From the NCBI RefSeq assembly GCF_900168165.1, contig NZ_FUYV01000015.1, positions 62,001-126,000 of the forward strand: a DNA stretch of 64,000 bases, given 5' to 3'. Position numbers and translations under genes: made by a program. Below are positions 18,565 to 29,530 of the stretch, in pieces. Every line of letters starts with the position of its first letter. The first letter of the stretch is position 1. Below the pieces are notes generated by a model. That model did no database searches. It worked only from the letters and a program-made list of their open reading frames with translations, and was not told where the DNA came from. Source of the DNA: Alkalitalea saponilacus. GTDB taxonomy: Bacteria > Bacteroidota > Bacteroidia > Bacteroidales > Marinilabiliaceae.

Positions 18565-20919
18565 CTAAAACAATTCATCCCGTTGCCATCTTCCCCAGCC
18601 CACTTCAATTTCATCGGCCGAATCAGGAGTAACCTCATCGGGACATGTCAGATCCAAATCAAAATTCAATGGCTTCTCAAACACATCCTCTTCAGTAACA
18701 CCTGTCTCTGGGTGATCATAAACACCTTGCATATAGAGTGCCCAGATGGGCAATCCAGTATTTGCCCCCTGACCGTGATACAGATTATCAAAGTGAATAT
18801 CCCTCACTTCTCCTCCAACCCAAACACCAGAAACCAAATTTGGAGTCACTCCAATATACCACCCATCAGAATTATTCTGGGTTGTTCCAGTTTTGCCTCC
18901 CATTTGTCCTTTAAACCCATACCTAAAACGCAACCGGTATCCACTTCCGGTATTTACGACTCCCTCCAGTAGGTTCAACATTAAATATGCACTCTCTTCA
19001 TTGATGGCTTCATTGCGTCGTGGACTAAAGGTAGATATAACGTTACCATACCTGTCTTCAATTCTTGTGACAAATAAAGGCTTTGTATGCACACCCTTAT
19101 TGGCATAAGTTGAATATGCAGCAACCATCTCACTGAGCGAAAAATCCGGAGTCCCCAATGACAAAGCCGGAACCGGATCCATGGGACTTCGGATACCCAG
19201 GGTGCGAATCATTCTTGCAACTGCTTCCGGATTGAACTGTCGCATAATCCACGCGGTTATGTTGTTGTTTGATTGTGCCAGGCCCCACTTTAATGAGACC
19301 ATTTCTCCTGCTCTTCTTTCACTTGTGGTACGAGGTGTCCAGGTTTGTCCAGTTGGCAGGTAAAATGTTTGTGGGATATTGGGCACCATATCACAGGGAG
19401 TGAGCCCTTCCTGCATGGCAAGAGTATAGACAAATGGTTTTATAGTTGATCCCACCTGACGTTTTCCTTGCACAGCCATGTCATATTTAAAGTGGCGGTA
19501 ACTCGGTCCCCCAACGTAGGCCTTAACATGGCCTGATTGCGGATCCATTGAAAAGAGACTGGCTCGTAAAATCGATTTATAATAATGGATAGAATCCATT
19601 GGTGTCATAATGGTATCCACATCACCCTGATAAGTGAAAACCCTCATTGAAACGGGCTGATTAAATATTTGTCTGATGCTGTCTGCAGAAACACCAGCAG
19701 AGCTTAAGGTGCGGTATCTTTCCGTTTGACGCATAGCTCGATGGATAATCGACTCATACTGTTCCTGGGTAATGTTTCTTGAGAATGGCGACCTCGGACG
19801 ACCTCTTTTTTCTCTCCAGAATTGAGGTTGCAGGGTTTCTCCAAGATGCTTTGTTAAAGCAGCTTCAGCCGAGCGTTGCATTCGTGAATCGATGGTTGTA
19901 TATATTTTTAATCCATCGTTGTAAATGCTGTAGCGACTTCCATCTGCCTTCAGGTTTTTATGTACCCATCCATACAATGGATTGGTATTCCATTCAATGC
20001 TATCTTCAATAAATCGCGGAGTATCCCAGGAGGCATAATTCTCCCTTAGAGGCTGGCGTGCTGTTAATGTTGTTCTTAAATACTCTCTGAAATATGGAGC
20101 CAGTCCACCAATGTGATCAGTCCTATTGAATTCCAAATATAACGGCAAATGACGTAAAGAGTCAAATTCCTCCCTGGTAATGTATTTTGCTTTTAGCATC
20201 TGCCCCAATACCACGTTCCGGCGAGACGTTACCAATTCCGGACGACGAACCGGATTAAATAATGAGGGATTCTTAAGCATACCAACAAGAACGGCTGCCT
20301 CTTCAACTTTTAAAGAATCCTGAGTCGTACTAAAAAAAGTAGCGGCAGCAGATCTGATTCCATAAGCATCGTAAATAAACGGTGCTTTATTCAAGTACAT
20401 GGTTAGAATTTCTTCTTTTGTATAGCTTCTCTCAAGCTTTACGGCAATGATCCACTCCTTTAATTTCTGTGCACTTCTGTCCCAGATATTTCTTGCAGGA
20501 TCATGAAAAAGAAGTTTGGCCAACTGTTGGGTAATGGTACTTCCCCCACCTGCTCCCTGATCGCGCATCAGGATGGTGCGCACTAAAACCCGGGCCAAAC
20601 CCCGCGCATCAATTCCGGAGTGATCATAAAAACGGACATCTTCGGTTGCTACCAAAGCGTTTATTACATTTGGAGATATCTCATGAAATTCAACAGGTGT
20701 TCGGTTCTCAAGAAAGAAAGTGCTTAACAATACATTGTCTGCTGAATATATTTCTGTAGCAAGGTTGCTGTGTGGATTCTCCAACTCCTCGAACCCGGGC
20801 ATAAACCCAAGAGCTCCGGAAGAAAGCAAAGAAAACAAAAGTACTATAAGCAATATTGCTCCGGCGAAGATGCCGTACATCCACAATACAATTTTTTTTA
20901 TCGTTGTTTTTTGTTCCAT
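18565..20919 (-). CDS. Class A penicillin-binding protein (PBP1A type), copy 1
   Basis: 784 residues. Cytoplasmic N-terminus, one TM helix at about 9-32, GT51 transglycosylase (EDVRFYDHSGID, GGSTITQQLAKLLF) and transpeptidase with the three active motifs GSTIKPF (SxxK), SNN (SxN) and KTGTTQ. It polymerises and crosslinks peptidoglycan at the outer face of the inner membrane. A short acidic tail follows the transpeptidase. A second protein of the same build lies at 37723-40071, so the window carries two paralogues. It is convergent with radA (two-base gap) and faces a 510-base divergent region shared with the large sensor kinase. Confidence 0.93.
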   Translation of the reverse strand: MEQKTTIKKIVLWMYGIFAGAILLIVLLFSLLSSGALGFMPGFEELENPHSNLATEIYSADNVLLSTFFLENRTPVEFHEISPNVINALVATEDVRFYDHSGIDARGLARVLVRTILMRDQGAGGGSTITQQLAKLLFHDPARNIWDRSAQKLKEWIIAVKLERSYTKEEILTMYLNKAPFIYDAYGIRSAAATFFSTTQDSLKVEEAAVLVGMLKNPSLFNPVRRPELVTSRRNVVLGQMLKAKYITREEFDSLRHLPLYLEFNRTDHIGGLAPYFREYLRTTLTARQPLRENYASWDTPRFIEDSIEWNTNPLYGWVHKNLKADGSRYSIYNDGLKIYTTIDSRMQRSAEAALTKHLGETLQPQFWREKRGRPRSPFSRNITQEQYESIIHRAMRQTERYRTLSSAGVSADSIRQIFNQPVSMRVFTYQGDVDTIMTPMDSIHYYKSILRASLFSMDPQSGHVKAYVGGPSYRHFKYDMAVQGKRQVGSTIKPFVYTLAMQEGLTPCDMVPNIPQTFYLPTGQTWTPRTTSERRAGEMVSLKWGLAQSNNNITAWIMRQFNPEAVARMIRTLGIRSPMDPVPALSLGTPDFSLSEMVAAYSTYANKGVHTKPLFVTRIEDRYGNVISTFSPRRNEAINEESAYLMLNLLEGVVNTGSGYRLRFRYGFKGQMGGKTGTTQNNSDGWYIGVTPNLVSGVWVGGEVRDIHFDNLYHGQGANTGLPIWALYMQGVYDHPETGVTEEDVFEKPLNFDLDLTCPDEVTPDSADEIEVGWGRWQRDELF

Positions 20920-21429
20920 TTCTTAAAATATCAAGATCTCATTACCGGGTAAAATTAGAAAAAAAATACCGCTCTACCTTCAAAATAGACACAATATCAA
21001 AAAACATTCCATTAAATAGAAAACTTCAATTATTCTAAACTCCATGATTACCCTATAATGTTGATTATTTATAGCATAGATACAGATATTAATCACCAGA
21101 AAACTTTATCAAAATTAAATCTGATTGATGCAATATAGTCCATCCTATTCGTAAAAGGAGAATTCTATAGTTTAGCTAATTCATGAATAATAAACAAAAC
21201 AGGAAATCCTGTTTTGTTTATCCTACTGCGAATGTGTTTTATCAACTTTTTTAATCATATCATCAAAAAAACGCAACATTGATTAATGCTCTCATCCAAA
21301 GAATTACTAATTTTAAACTTTAGACAAAACAGATATAGTCGTTAAACCCTTAAAATGTTGCCTATTACATCAATAACAAATCAAGGTTAATGTAAACCTA
21401 AAGAGCTTATAACCACCCAAAACAGCCTA
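20920..21429. other. Divergent intergenic region, no gene seen
   Basis: 510 AT-rich bases between the PBP and the sensor kinase. I see no coding frame or exact -7 box, but a perfect palindrome with terminator-like ends lies at 21191-21220 (separate entry). Confidence 0.5.
21191..21220. terminator. Perfect palindrome with A-rich/T-rich ends; possible terminator of an unseen transcript
   Basis: TAAACAAAACAGGA and TCCTGTTTTGTTTA are 14-base perfect arms separated by AA. Both strands end the stem in a T-rich tract. It sits between two divergent genes, so it cannot terminate either neighbour; it could end a small RNA or be a protein-binding site. Confidence 0.4.
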
Positions 21430-24400
21430 ATGAATTTAAAGGAGATAGTAAATAGATTCCTTCCCGGTCAAACTTCTGCAATCAGTGGAAATTTGTCAGA
21501 AACAACGAATACTGTATGTGCCTACAAAACTGCTCATTCTGCAATATCGGGCAATTCAGTACCAGGTCACCTACCTCTTACCATCTCAAATATTCTCTCT
21601 TCTTCAGGCTCTTTTGATGCAAAATTACAGAAGGTTGTTAATTATCTTGGGTTATACACAAACGTATGCCGGGTGTATATATTTGAGAATTCATCCGATG
21701 GTGAAACCTGTAGCAACCGTTATGAATGGTGCAACGAAGATGTGATTTCGCAAAAGGAGAACTTACAAAACATCTCATTCAAATCCGTTCCTTCATGGAT
21801 GAAGTTACTTAAAGAAGAAGGTCAGATTGAAGCGGTAAGCGTTGAAAGAGAGTTGCCAGCAGACATTTCGTCTGTTTTAACTCAACAGGATATTAAATCG
21901 ATATTGGTTTTCCCAATTCAAATTGGGAAAAAAATCACTGGCTTTGCTGGTTACGATGAGTGCAAACAACATCGCCATTGGAGCGATTTAGACAAATCAC
22001 TCTTAGCAACCGTTTCAAAACTTCTGAGTAACGCCTACCAACAAGAGCACTCCATCAGATTCATCAGAAAGAGTCTACAGAAACAGCAATTCCTTTTTGA
22101 TATTGCGTCTTTGATAAATCAAGCTAAAACCCTTGATGAACCTCTTGGAAAAATTGCTGAGAAAATTTCTACAACATGGGGGCTTTCCGGCTTTGCTTTA
22201 TATTCAGTTAATGAGCAGTATTCTAAACAATTTCGACTGGCTACCGCGTACTCTGATACAAGCCAGGATGTCAGTTTTCCGGAACAGGTATTGCTTCCTG
22301 ACTCAGGTTCTATTATCACAATCCCGAGCCACAGGGATGAATCACAAAACAAACAGGAATACTCCACAATAACGAAGGAATTAGGGTTTACCACTTCTCT
22401 GAACACATTTATTCGGGGCATCAGAACTTTTAATGGGGCAAATGGACTTATCTTTTTATGCTGGACTGAAGCTAACAAGGAATGCCCTATTGAGTACTCA
22501 GTACTTGAAACTCTTGCAGGGATGCTGGCAAGGCAAATTGATCATATTAAAACAGAAGAAAAGATTCTTCAAAATCATCAACACATCATCCGGATAAACG
22601 AACGGTTGCAAGAAAAGGAGTCGTTTTTGAACAACATCATTTTGGCAGCACCTGTTGGCGTAATCATTGTTAAAGATTATCTTATAAAATATGTAAATCA
22701 GCAGGTTTGCGAATCGTTGGGATACAGTAGAGAGGAATTGCTGGAAAAATCAATTGCCGACTTCTACACAAACAATGAAGAGGTTGAAAAATTAACCAAA
22801 AAATTCTTCCGGGAAATTGAGGTTAAGGGAATTTCTTCAATGGATTTGCATTTAAGAAAGAAAGACGGAACTCCACTTTTCTATCAAATTACAGGAACAC
22901 CTGGCCCTGAAACCAAAAACGAAGATCTTTTCCTGTTAATAGGGCAAGACCTTACAGAGATAAAAACCATCGAAAACAGCCTAATCGAAAGCGAACAACG
23001 CAACAGTAGAATTATTGAGGCTAATATTGATGGCATTTTTATAATGAGTGAACCCGGAAAACTCGTATATGTCAACAAATCTGCGTGCGATCAAACTGGA
23101 TATAACAAGGAAGAACTGACAAAACTAAGTCTTAGCGAATTGTTCCCAGATAAAAACGGAATCAGGGATTATCTTAAAATCATCAATCAGTTACGCCAAG
23201 GTTTTGACTACCGTGGAGACAGTCAAATCAGACATAAAAATGGCTCAACTCTATACGTAGAAATACATGGCACCAGTATCATCCTTGCAGGAGAACCACA
23301 TTTCTATTTTAGCATACACGATATTACCAAACGAAAACAAAACGAGGCAGCTTTAAGACTGAGCGAGAAAAAATTTCGGAGCCTCTCTGAAAACATTCCT
23401 GATTGTGTTGTAAGAATTAACAAAAACGGCCTAATTCTTTTTGGAAACACCTTATTTCTTGATTTATATAAATTGTCGGAGAAATTTACAAAGGAGTCCT
23501 TATTCCTTTCGGAAGCCCTTCCTGAAGATTTTTCTGACTATTTTACGCCTGCTGTTAATTATGTTTTCAAACAAAAAAAGATCGTTCAACTGGAAATTGA
23601 TCTTTCACGAAATGGAGAGAAGCAAACATTTGAATGGTCATTGTCTCCCGAGATGGATGATCATGGAAATTGCATTTCTGTATTAGGGATTGGCCGGAAT
23701 ATTACCCCCCGAAAGAAAGTAGAAAAGGAACTACTTCTGGCAAAAGAGAAAGCGGAAGCAGCAGACAAATTAAAATCGGCATTTTTGGCAAATATGAGCC
23801 ATGAAATACGCACCCCGTTAAATGCCATTGTCGGGTTTTCCAATTTGCTTGAACAAACAGACCCTGAAAGCAGTGACAGAGACGAGTTCATTAAATTAAT
23901 AAATGATAATGCAGACCAACTCATGTCTCTGATCACAGATATTGTTGACATTTCCAAACTGGAAAGTGGTCATCTGGAGATAAAACGCGAACCGGTTGAA
24001 GTTGATCAATATCTTGAATCAATTTATCGTACTTATTTAAAACGAATTTCACTTCAGTTTAAAGAAAAGGTGAATCTGAAATATTCACCTCCTGTTCAAC
24101 CAAAAGTTAAAACTGCTATAATAGCCGATCCAAACCGGTTTATTCAAACCGTTAATAATCTGCTTGACAATGCCATAAAATTCACTCACCAAGGGACTAT
24201 TGAGTTTGGATACAACATAGAAGATAAAAAAGTTCGTTTTTTTATCAGAGATACCGGAATAGGCATATCCAAAGAGCACCAACATGTTGTTTTCGATGCT
24301 TTTAGGCAAGAGGACGAAACCAATGCCCGAAAATATGGGGGAACGGGTCTAGGCCTAACGTTATGCCGAAAATTAATTGAGGCCATGAATGGACAAATAG

Positions 24401-24885
24401 GGCTCATCTCTGAGAAAGGAAAAGGATCTGAATTCTATTTCTACCTCGACAGATTTAAAGAGGAAAAGCAAAAAGCAAAAAGCATAAATGATTTCCAAAT
24501 AGAACAATTTAGAAACGAGCCACCTTATTGGGAAGGCAAAATAGTGCTTTTGGTTAGCTTTAACAGCAATACACACATCCGAGCCAAGAACATCCTGAAT
24601 AAAACGGGAATAACAATCCTTTCAGCCCGTTCGCTAGCTGCACTCTACAAACTTATGGATATAAGAGAGGATATAGACCTTGTTCTTATTGATGAAGAGT
24701 TTGAACGAAATAAGGACATTGTGAAGCCACATGATGATTTCAGTCTCCTCCTGCTAAGACATGGTAACAAACACCACTCCAGCCCTGTTCCTGAGAAGTT
24801 TGATGGGAGTGTTATTTTAAACGGAAATGAAGCAGAATTTATTAATCGCTTGAAGATTTTTCTTAACCCGGTAATTACTCCCTGA
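21430..24885 (+). CDS. Soluble multi-domain sensor histidine kinase (2x GAF, 3x PAS, HisKA, HATPase, pseudo-receiver)
   Basis: 1151 residues, no TM helix, so cytoplasmic. Two GAF-like regions at about 55-205 and 215-375, PAS domains at about 395-510, 520-635 and 640-765, HisKA with [16 protein letters not shown] (His791), and HATPase with [17 protein letters not shown] and [10 protein letters not shown]. After the kinase core, about 1040-1150 has the length and strand pattern of a receiver ([19 protein letters not shown]), but it lacks the opening acidic pair and the conserved Lys-Pro, so it is probably a degenerate receiver. No response regulator gene is adjacent. Several cysteines in the first GAF could bind a ligand, but no heme or flavin signature is clear. 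The 3' end overlaps convergent dxs by 11 bases. Confidence 0.88.
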   Translation: MNLKEIVNRFLPGQTSAISGNLSETTNTVCAYKTAHSAISGNSVPGHLPLTISNILSSSGSFDAKLQKVVNYLGLYTNVCRVYIFENSSDGETCSNRYEWCNEDVISQKENLQNISFKSVPSWMKLLKEEGQIEAVSVERELPADISSVLTQQDIKSILVFPIQIGKKITGFAGYDECKQHRHWSDLDKSLLATVSKLLSNAYQQEHSIRFIRKSLQKQQFLFDIASLINQAKTLDEPLGKIAEKISTTWGLSGFALYSVNEQYSKQFRLATAYSDTSQDVSFPEQVLLPDSGSIITIPSHRDESQNKQEYSTITKELGFTTSLNTFIRGIRTFNGANGLIFLCWTEANKECPIEYSVLETLAGMLARQIDHIKTEEKILQNHQHIIRINERLQEKESFLNNIILAAPVGVIIVKDYLIKYVNQQVCESLGYSREELLEKSIADFYTNNEEVEKLTKKFFREIEVKGISSMDLHLRKKDGTPLFYQITGTPGPETKNEDLFLLIGQDLTEIKTIENSLIESEQRNSRIIEANIDGIFIMSEPGKLVYVNKSACDQTGYNKEELTKLSLSELFPDKNGIRDYLKIINQLRQGFDYRGDSQIRHKNGSTLYVEIHGTSIILAGEPHFYFSIHDITKRKQNEAALRLSEKKFRSLSENIPDCVVRINKNGLILFGNTLFLDLYKLSEKFTKESLFLSEALPEDFSDYFTPAVNYVFKQKKIVQLEIDLSRNGEKQTFEWSLSPEMDDHGNCISVLGIGRNITPRKKVEKELLLAKEKAEAADKLKSAFLANMSHEIRTPLNAIVGFSNLLEQTDPESSDRDEFIKLINDNADQLMSLITDIVDISKLESGHLEIKREPVEVDQYLESIYRTYLKRISLQFKEKVNLKYSPPVQPKVKTAIIADPNRFIQTVNNLLDNAIKFTHQGTIEFGYNIEDKKVRFFIRDTGIGISKEHQHVVFDAFRQEDETNARKYGGTGLGLTLCRKLIEAMNGQIGLISEKGKGSEFYFYLDRFKEEKQKAKSINDFQIEQFRNEPPYWEGKIVLLVSFNSNTHIRAKNILNKTGITILSARSLAALYKLMDIREDIDLVLIDEEFERNKDIVKPHDDFSLLLLRHGNKHHSSPVPEKFDGSVILNGNEAEFINRLKIFLNPVITP

Positions 24886-26809
24886 TACAACGTAAAGTAC
24901 ACTGTTCATTCAGCAAATCAGCTTGTCTGCGCATATTATCCATATCGAGTCCAATCTCACGATACAGTTCCATTTGCGAGCCATGTTCGACAAATCGATC
25001 TGGCACACCAAGTCGCTTAACAAGGATGTTATCATAACCTTTCTCTGCCATAAACTCCAAAACAGCACTCCCTAATCCTCCAATTATGGTACCGTCCTCT
25101 ACTGTTATTAAACCTTTATATTTTTGACAGACGGATTTCAACAGTTCTTCATCAATTGGTTTTATGAAGCGCATATCGTAATGCCCTACTAACAGCCCTT
25201 CTTTTTCAAGCTGATTGCAAACTCGTGCCACTTTAGCTCCAATGGGACCGACAGAAATAAATGCGATCTGGTTGCCTTCTTTCAGTTTACGACCACTTCC
25301 AATCTTTATCTCTTCAAATGGTTTTTGCCACTCAACAATAGAACCAATCCCCCTTGGATAGCGGATGGCAAATGGCCCCTGATTTGGCAACTGAGCTGTA
25401 TACATCAGATTTCTTAATTCCAATTCATCCATGGGTGATGCGAGGATAAGGTTTGGTACAGACCTTAGAAAGGACAAATCATAAACACCATGATGAGTCG
25501 CTCCGTCGGCACCCACAAGACCTCCTCTATCCAGGCAAAATACCACATTCAGATTTTGAAGTGCTACATCATGAATCACCTGATCAAATGCCCTTTGCAT
25601 GAATGATGAGTAGATATTACAAAATGGTACCATACCGGAAATGGCCAGGCCTGCAGAGAAAGTAACGGCGTGCTGTTCGGCAATTCCCACATCGAAAGCG
25701 CGGTCGGGCATCTCTTCCATCATGATATTCAGACTGCAACCGGTTGGCATTGCAGGTGTGATACCAACAATTTTTTCATTGAGGCGTGCAAGTTCCACGA
25801 TGGTATGCCCAAACACATCCTGAAACCTGGGCGGTTTTGGATGAAGTGAAGGAATGTCGATCATCTGACCTGTAGTTTTGTCAAACTTGCCTCCAGGAGC
25901 ATGCCAGGCTGTTTGATTTTCTTCAGCCAACTTAAAACCTTTACCCTTTTTTGTGATCACATGAAGCACTTTTGGTCCCGGCAGTGCTTTAAGGTCCGAC
26001 AGAATTGAAGTGAGGTGCATCACATCATGTCCATCCACCGGACCAAAATAACGTACATTAAGACCTTCAAAAATATTGGTTTGTCGTGTAAGGAGTGCTT
26101 TAATGCTGTTGTTAATCTTAACAATCATCTCCCGCGAGCGGGGGCCGGTAATCTTGAGTTTACCTAATCCTTTAAGCAATTCCCGACGCACTCTATTGTA
26201 TGTTTTGCTCGTGGCAATATCCACCAGATATTCACTTAATCCACCCACATTTGGATCGATGGCCATGTTGTTATCGTTAAGAATGACCAACACATTGGCC
26301 TGCGAAGCTGCCAGATTATTTAATCCTTCAAAAGCCAGACCGGCTGTCATAGCGCCGTCACCAATTACAGCAACCGCGTGACGATTCGTAAAACCTTGCT
26401 TTTTAAAAGCAATGGCCATTCCTAAAGCTGCGGAAATAGAAGTGGATGAGTGCCCTACAGTAAAGGCATCGTATTCACTTTCAAAAATATTGGGAAACCC
26501 ACTGATGCCTTTGTATTTTCGATTGGTATGAAAACTGTCCCTGCGTCCGGTCAATATTTTGTGCCCATAGGCCTGATGGCCTACATCCCACACCAGTTTG
26601 TCATCAGGTGTATTAAAGATATAATGAAGAGCTACGGTAAGTTCAACAACCCCCAAACTGGCACCAAAATGCGCAGGATTACATGACACTGCGTCAATAA
26701 TAAAATCACGCAACTCCTGACATACCTGCGTCAGTTCGTTTTCACTTAACCGGCGCAAATCATGCGGTGAATTTATTTTACTCAAAAGGGGGTATGCGGC
26801 CTCTTCCAT
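24875..26809 (-). CDS. dxs: 1-deoxy-D-xylulose-5-phosphate synthase
   Basis: 644 residues, normal length. It condenses pyruvate and glyceraldehyde-3-phosphate with thiamine diphosphate in the first step of the MEP isoprenoid pathway. Motifs: [34 protein letters not shown], the thiamine diphosphate motif [16 protein letters not shown]...NDNNMAI, and the transketolase-like second half ([17 protein letters not shown], catalytic Glu; [18 protein letters not shown]). It has its own promoter box at 26832-26839, divergent from the radical SAM gene, and overlaps the kinase gene at its 3' end. Confidence 0.97.
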   Translation of the reverse strand: MEEAAYPLLSKINSPHDLRRLSENELTQVCQELRDFIIDAVSCNPAHFGASLGVVELTVALHYIFNTPDDKLVWDVGHQAYGHKILTGRRDSFHTNRKYKGISGFPNIFESEYDAFTVGHSSTSISAALGMAIAFKKQGFTNRHAVAVIGDGAMTAGLAFEGLNNLAASQANVLVILNDNNMAIDPNVGGLSEYLVDIATSKTYNRVRRELLKGLGKLKITGPRSREMIVKINNSIKALLTRQTNIFEGLNVRYFGPVDGHDVMHLTSILSDLKALPGPKVLHVITKKGKGFKLAEENQTAWHAPGGKFDKTTGQMIDIPSLHPKPPRFQDVFGHTIVELARLNEKIVGITPAMPTGCSLNIMMEEMPDRAFDVGIAEQHAVTFSAGLAISGMVPFCNIYSSFMQRAFDQVIHDVALQNLNVVFCLDRGGLVGADGATHHGVYDLSFLRSVPNLILASPMDELELRNLMYTAQLPNQGPFAIRYPRGIGSIVEWQKPFEEIKIGSGRKLKEGNQIAFISVGPIGAKVARVCNQLEKEGLLVGHYDMRFIKPIDEELLKSVCQKYKGLITVEDGTIIGGLGSAVLEFMAEKGYDNILVKRLGVPDRFVEHGSQMELYREIGLDMDNMRRQADLLNEQCTLRCIRE

Positions 26810-26831
26810 TCCTGATTGTTAACTTATGCTG

Positions 26832-26839
26832 CAAAGATA
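26832..26839 (-). promoter_or_regulatory. -7 box for dxs
   Basis: Minus-strand TATCTTTG followed by C matches TAnnTTTG exactly. It lies 23 bases before the dxs ATG. No clear -33 element is present. Confidence 0.5.
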
Positions 26840-26901
26840 ACACTTTGTTAATATTTATCTTAACTTTCAGTGCAATTGAGAATGATTTTAACTTTATTAG
26901 A

Positions 26902-27936
26902 ATGTGGCTGAATATCAATCGTAAAATATCACACGGGTTATATTTTTTGAATCTGCTTTCCATTAAACGAATTGTTAACTTATTAAAGCTAACAACCTCA
27001 TTTTTTCTGTCAAGATTAATTAGGAAACCTATGGTTAAAGGAAAACCATGGACGATTTCTGTGGAACCTTCGGGACAATGTAATCTACAATGTCCCGAAT
27101 GTCCGGTAGGAGCAGCTGTCTTAAACCGAAAAGGAGGATTTATGACTACTGAACTGTTTCAAAAAACAGTTCAGCAAGCCGGAAAATCTTTGTTCTATAT
27201 CAATTTTTTCTTTCAGGGCGAACCAACTCTAAATCCACATATAGCACAGATGTTAACGATAGCCACAGAAAACCGAATCTATTCAAACATGAGTACCAAT
27301 GGGCATTTACTTACCCCGGAAAGGAGTCGTGCATTGGTTCAATCCGGTCTGAGTCGGGTTATTGTTTCCGTTGATGGATTAACAAGTGAAACCTACGCCA
27401 TATACAGGCGAGGGGGCTCCCTTTTTAAAACAGACACAGGTATTCGCAACCTGATTTCTGCCCGAAACAGCTTGAAATCAAAAACACCATTTATTACCGT
27501 TCAGTTTTTGGTCTTCAGACACAATGAACATGAAATACCTTTGCTTAAAAATTGGTGCAAAACCGTTGGTGCCGACCAGCTGGAAATTAAAACAGCTCAG
27601 TTTAACGATTATGGTGATGGCAGTGTAAAACCTCCGGTGAACTCAAAATACTCTCGCTACAATTTAGCCAAAGATGGCTCCTTGCAACATAAAGGACGTA
27701 TCTATAACCACTGTTTTAAACAGTGGGGAGGAATGGTGGTTTCCTGGGACGGACAAAGTGCTCCCTGCTGTTATGATAAAAACCTGGATTTTTCGGCGGG
27801 AAACATCAAGGATATTTCATTTAACGGAATATGGGACAGCGATAAAATGAAAGATTTCCGCAACCAAATACTAAACAACAAGAAAGCGATTGATATGTGC
27901 AGAAACTGCCCCGAAGGAAGAAACCCATTGCTTTAA
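26902..27936 (+). CDS. Radical SAM protein with SPASM-type C-terminus
   Basis: 344 residues from the ATG at 26902; a longer frame back to 26767 would overlap dxs and cross its promoter. The CxxxCxxC cluster is CNLQCPEC in SVEPSGQCNLQCPECPVG, followed by GG and glycine/serine SAM-binding stretches (NFFFQGEPTLNPH, MSTNGHLL). The C-terminus has HCFKQWGGMVVSWDGQSAPCCYDKN and CRNCPEG, a SPASM-like set of cysteines for an auxiliary Fe-S cluster. Such enzymes modify peptides, sugars or cofactors. No precursor peptide or obvious substrate gene is beside it. The N-terminal 40 residues are basic and hydrophobic and may attach to the membrane. It ends with a four-base overlap with the convergent antiporter. 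Confidence 0.88.
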   Translation: MWLNINRKISHGLYFLNLLSIKRIVNLLKLTTSFFLSRLIRKPMVKGKPWTISVEPSGQCNLQCPECPVGAAVLNRKGGFMTTELFQKTVQQAGKSLFYINFFFQGEPTLNPHIAQMLTIATENRIYSNMSTNGHLLTPERSRALVQSGLSRVIVSVDGLTSETYAIYRRGGSLFKTDTGIRNLISARNSLKSKTPFITVQFLVFRHNEHEIPLLKNWCKTVGADQLEIKTAQFNDYGDGSVKPPVNSKYSRYNLAKDGSLQHKGRIYNHCFKQWGGMVVSWDGQSAPCCYDKNLDFSAGNIKDISFNGIWDSDKMKDFRNQILNNKKAIDMCRNCPEGRNPLL

Positions 27937-29414
27937 TTAGGCTCAGTAGATGGAAAAGGACAAACCAGCTCCAATGCCTTGGAAAGGCTGTCAGAAGTCT
28001 CGGCCAACACCATGAGTTTATCTCCGGGGTAGATAAACGTGTTTCCGTTGGGCGTTAGAAACTTATTGTGTCTTTTAATCATCACAATAAGTGCTGTCTT
28101 AGGAAATCCAAGGTCAACAATCTTTTTACCGGCTGCCGGACTGTCTTCTTCTATATCCACTTCGATTAATTCTGATTTAACCGTGTCGGATAATTCAATA
28201 TCGGCAGGCGTTCTGCGTCTGAGTTTGTGCGGCAATGCCACACGAAGTAGTTTTGAGACCAATGGTAAGGAGGTTCCCTGAACTATAACCGATATAATGG
28301 TAATGAAGAATACCAGATTAAAAATAATTTGTGCCTTTTCCAACCCGATAAGGGTTGGATAGGTGGCAAATACAATGGGAACAGCTCCACGTAATCCAAC
28401 CCATGAGATAAAAAGACGGTCACGCATGTGCATTTTAAACACACTGAGAGATAACATGACGGCCACAGGTCTTGCAAAAAAGATTAAGAACAACGAGATT
28501 AAAACACCTGGAATTATCAATGGTATCATTTGCGATGGATAAACCAATAATCCCAAGGTGAGAAATAGAATTATCTGCATAAGCCAAGCAATTCCATCGA
28601 AGAACTTGATGAGTGACTTTTTGTGTATCAGTTCCCGGTTTCCTAAAAATACACCACAAATATAAACAGCCAGAAATCCGTTTCCGTTAAGAAACTGTGT
28701 GGCCGAAAATGTCAGAATGACCAAAGCCAAAGCCAATACAGGATAGAGTCCTTCGTAGTCGAGTTTTATTCGGTTTATGACGAGTTGCCCTAACTTCCCC
28801 AATCCAAATCCCATCACTGCACCAATGGAAAACTGTAGAAAAAATAGAGGGATAATACTCAATAAAGTTTTATCAGGTGCCTGAATAATAGAAATAAGAG
28901 ATACGGTGAGGAAATATGCCATGGGGTCGTTACTCCCACTTTCGAGTTCCAGGGTAGGACGTAATTGGCCTTTTAAACTCACGCTTTTAGAACGCAAGAT
29001 GGAGAATACCGCGGCGGCATCGGTTGAGGAGACTATTGCCCCCAATAATAGTGACTCCAGGAATGAGAATGAAGTAAAATGCCATACAGGCAAAGCCACC
29101 AACAAAGCTGTAAATACAACGCCAAAAGTTGAAAGCATCACTCCTTTTCCGATTACCGGCCGAATACTTTTCCAACTTGTATCAAAACCTCCGGAAAAAA
29201 GAATATAATTCAGTGCTATAATTCCGATGGCCTTTGCTGTTCCCGGGTCGTCAAATGGGATTCTTCCGAGCCCCTCTGACCCTGCCAGCATTCCTATCAA
29301 TAAAAACAACAAAAGTGTGGGTATTCCTAATCGGTAAGATGTTTTACCGGCCAGAATACTGATAAATAGAAGTAACGATATTACCAATAAAAGTTGTTCA
29401 ATGGGAATGCTCAT
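27933..29414 (-). CDS. CPA1-family cation/proton antiporter (NhaP2/CvrA-like) with TrkA-C domain
   Basis: 493 residues. About 12 TM helices in the Na+/H+ exchanger fold, opening with LLLVISLLLFISILAGKTSYRLGIPTLLLFLLIGMLAGSEG-type sequence and containing GAIVSSTDAAAVFSILR and LELESGSNDPMAYFLT (the ND pair of CPA1 ion sites). The C-terminal about 80 residues (SELIEVDIEEDSPAAGKKIVDLGFP; NTFIYPGDKLMVLAE) form a TrkA-C/RCK-C regulatory domain. This build is that of NhaP2/CvrA, which exports K+ or Na+ for protons. It has its own promoter box at 29443-29450. Confidence 0.92.
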   Translation of the reverse strand: MSIPIEQLLLVISLLLFISILAGKTSYRLGIPTLLLFLLIGMLAGSEGLGRIPFDDPGTAKAIGIIALNYILFSGGFDTSWKSIRPVIGKGVMLSTFGVVFTALLVALPVWHFTSFSFLESLLLGAIVSSTDAAAVFSILRSKSVSLKGQLRPTLELESGSNDPMAYFLTVSLISIIQAPDKTLLSIIPLFFLQFSIGAVMGFGLGKLGQLVINRIKLDYEGLYPVLALALVILTFSATQFLNGNGFLAVYICGVFLGNRELIHKKSLIKFFDGIAWLMQIILFLTLGLLVYPSQMIPLIIPGVLISLFLIFFARPVAVMLSLSVFKMHMRDRLFISWVGLRGAVPIVFATYPTLIGLEKAQIIFNLVFFITIISVIVQGTSLPLVSKLLRVALPHKLRRRTPADIELSDTVKSELIEVDIEEDSPAAGKKIVDLGFPKTALIVMIKRHNKFLTPNGNTFIYPGDKLMVLAETSDSLSKALELVCPFPSTEPN

Positions 29415-29442
29415 AGGTACAAGATGGCATGAATCTAAGAAA

Positions 29443-29475
29443 CAAATATAATGATAATACTTGTGAGAGGAACAA
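29443..29475 (-). promoter_or_regulatory. Promoter of the antiporter gene
   Basis: Minus-strand TATATTTG (29443-29450) is an exact -7 match, with TTG at 29473-29475 about 22 bases upstream. The start codon is 29 bases downstream. Confidence 0.5.
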
Positions 29476-29492
29476 TCAAATTTGACAGTGGT

Positions 29493-29523
29493 TCAAAAAA
29501 ATTGCCGGCCTTCGGCCGGCAAT
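29493..29523 (-). terminator. Intrinsic terminator of glyS
   Basis: ATTGCCGGCC (29501-29510) and GGCCGGCAAT (29514-29523) form a GC-rich perfect stem with a three-base loop; on the minus strand it runs into a tract of T residues. It begins seven bases after the glyS stop. Confidence 0.92.
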
Positions 29524-29530
29524 AAATATG

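Noticed and set aside
26767-26901. N-terminal extension of the radical SAM protein
   Set aside because: It would overlap dxs and its promoter; the ATG at 26902 gives a sensible start.
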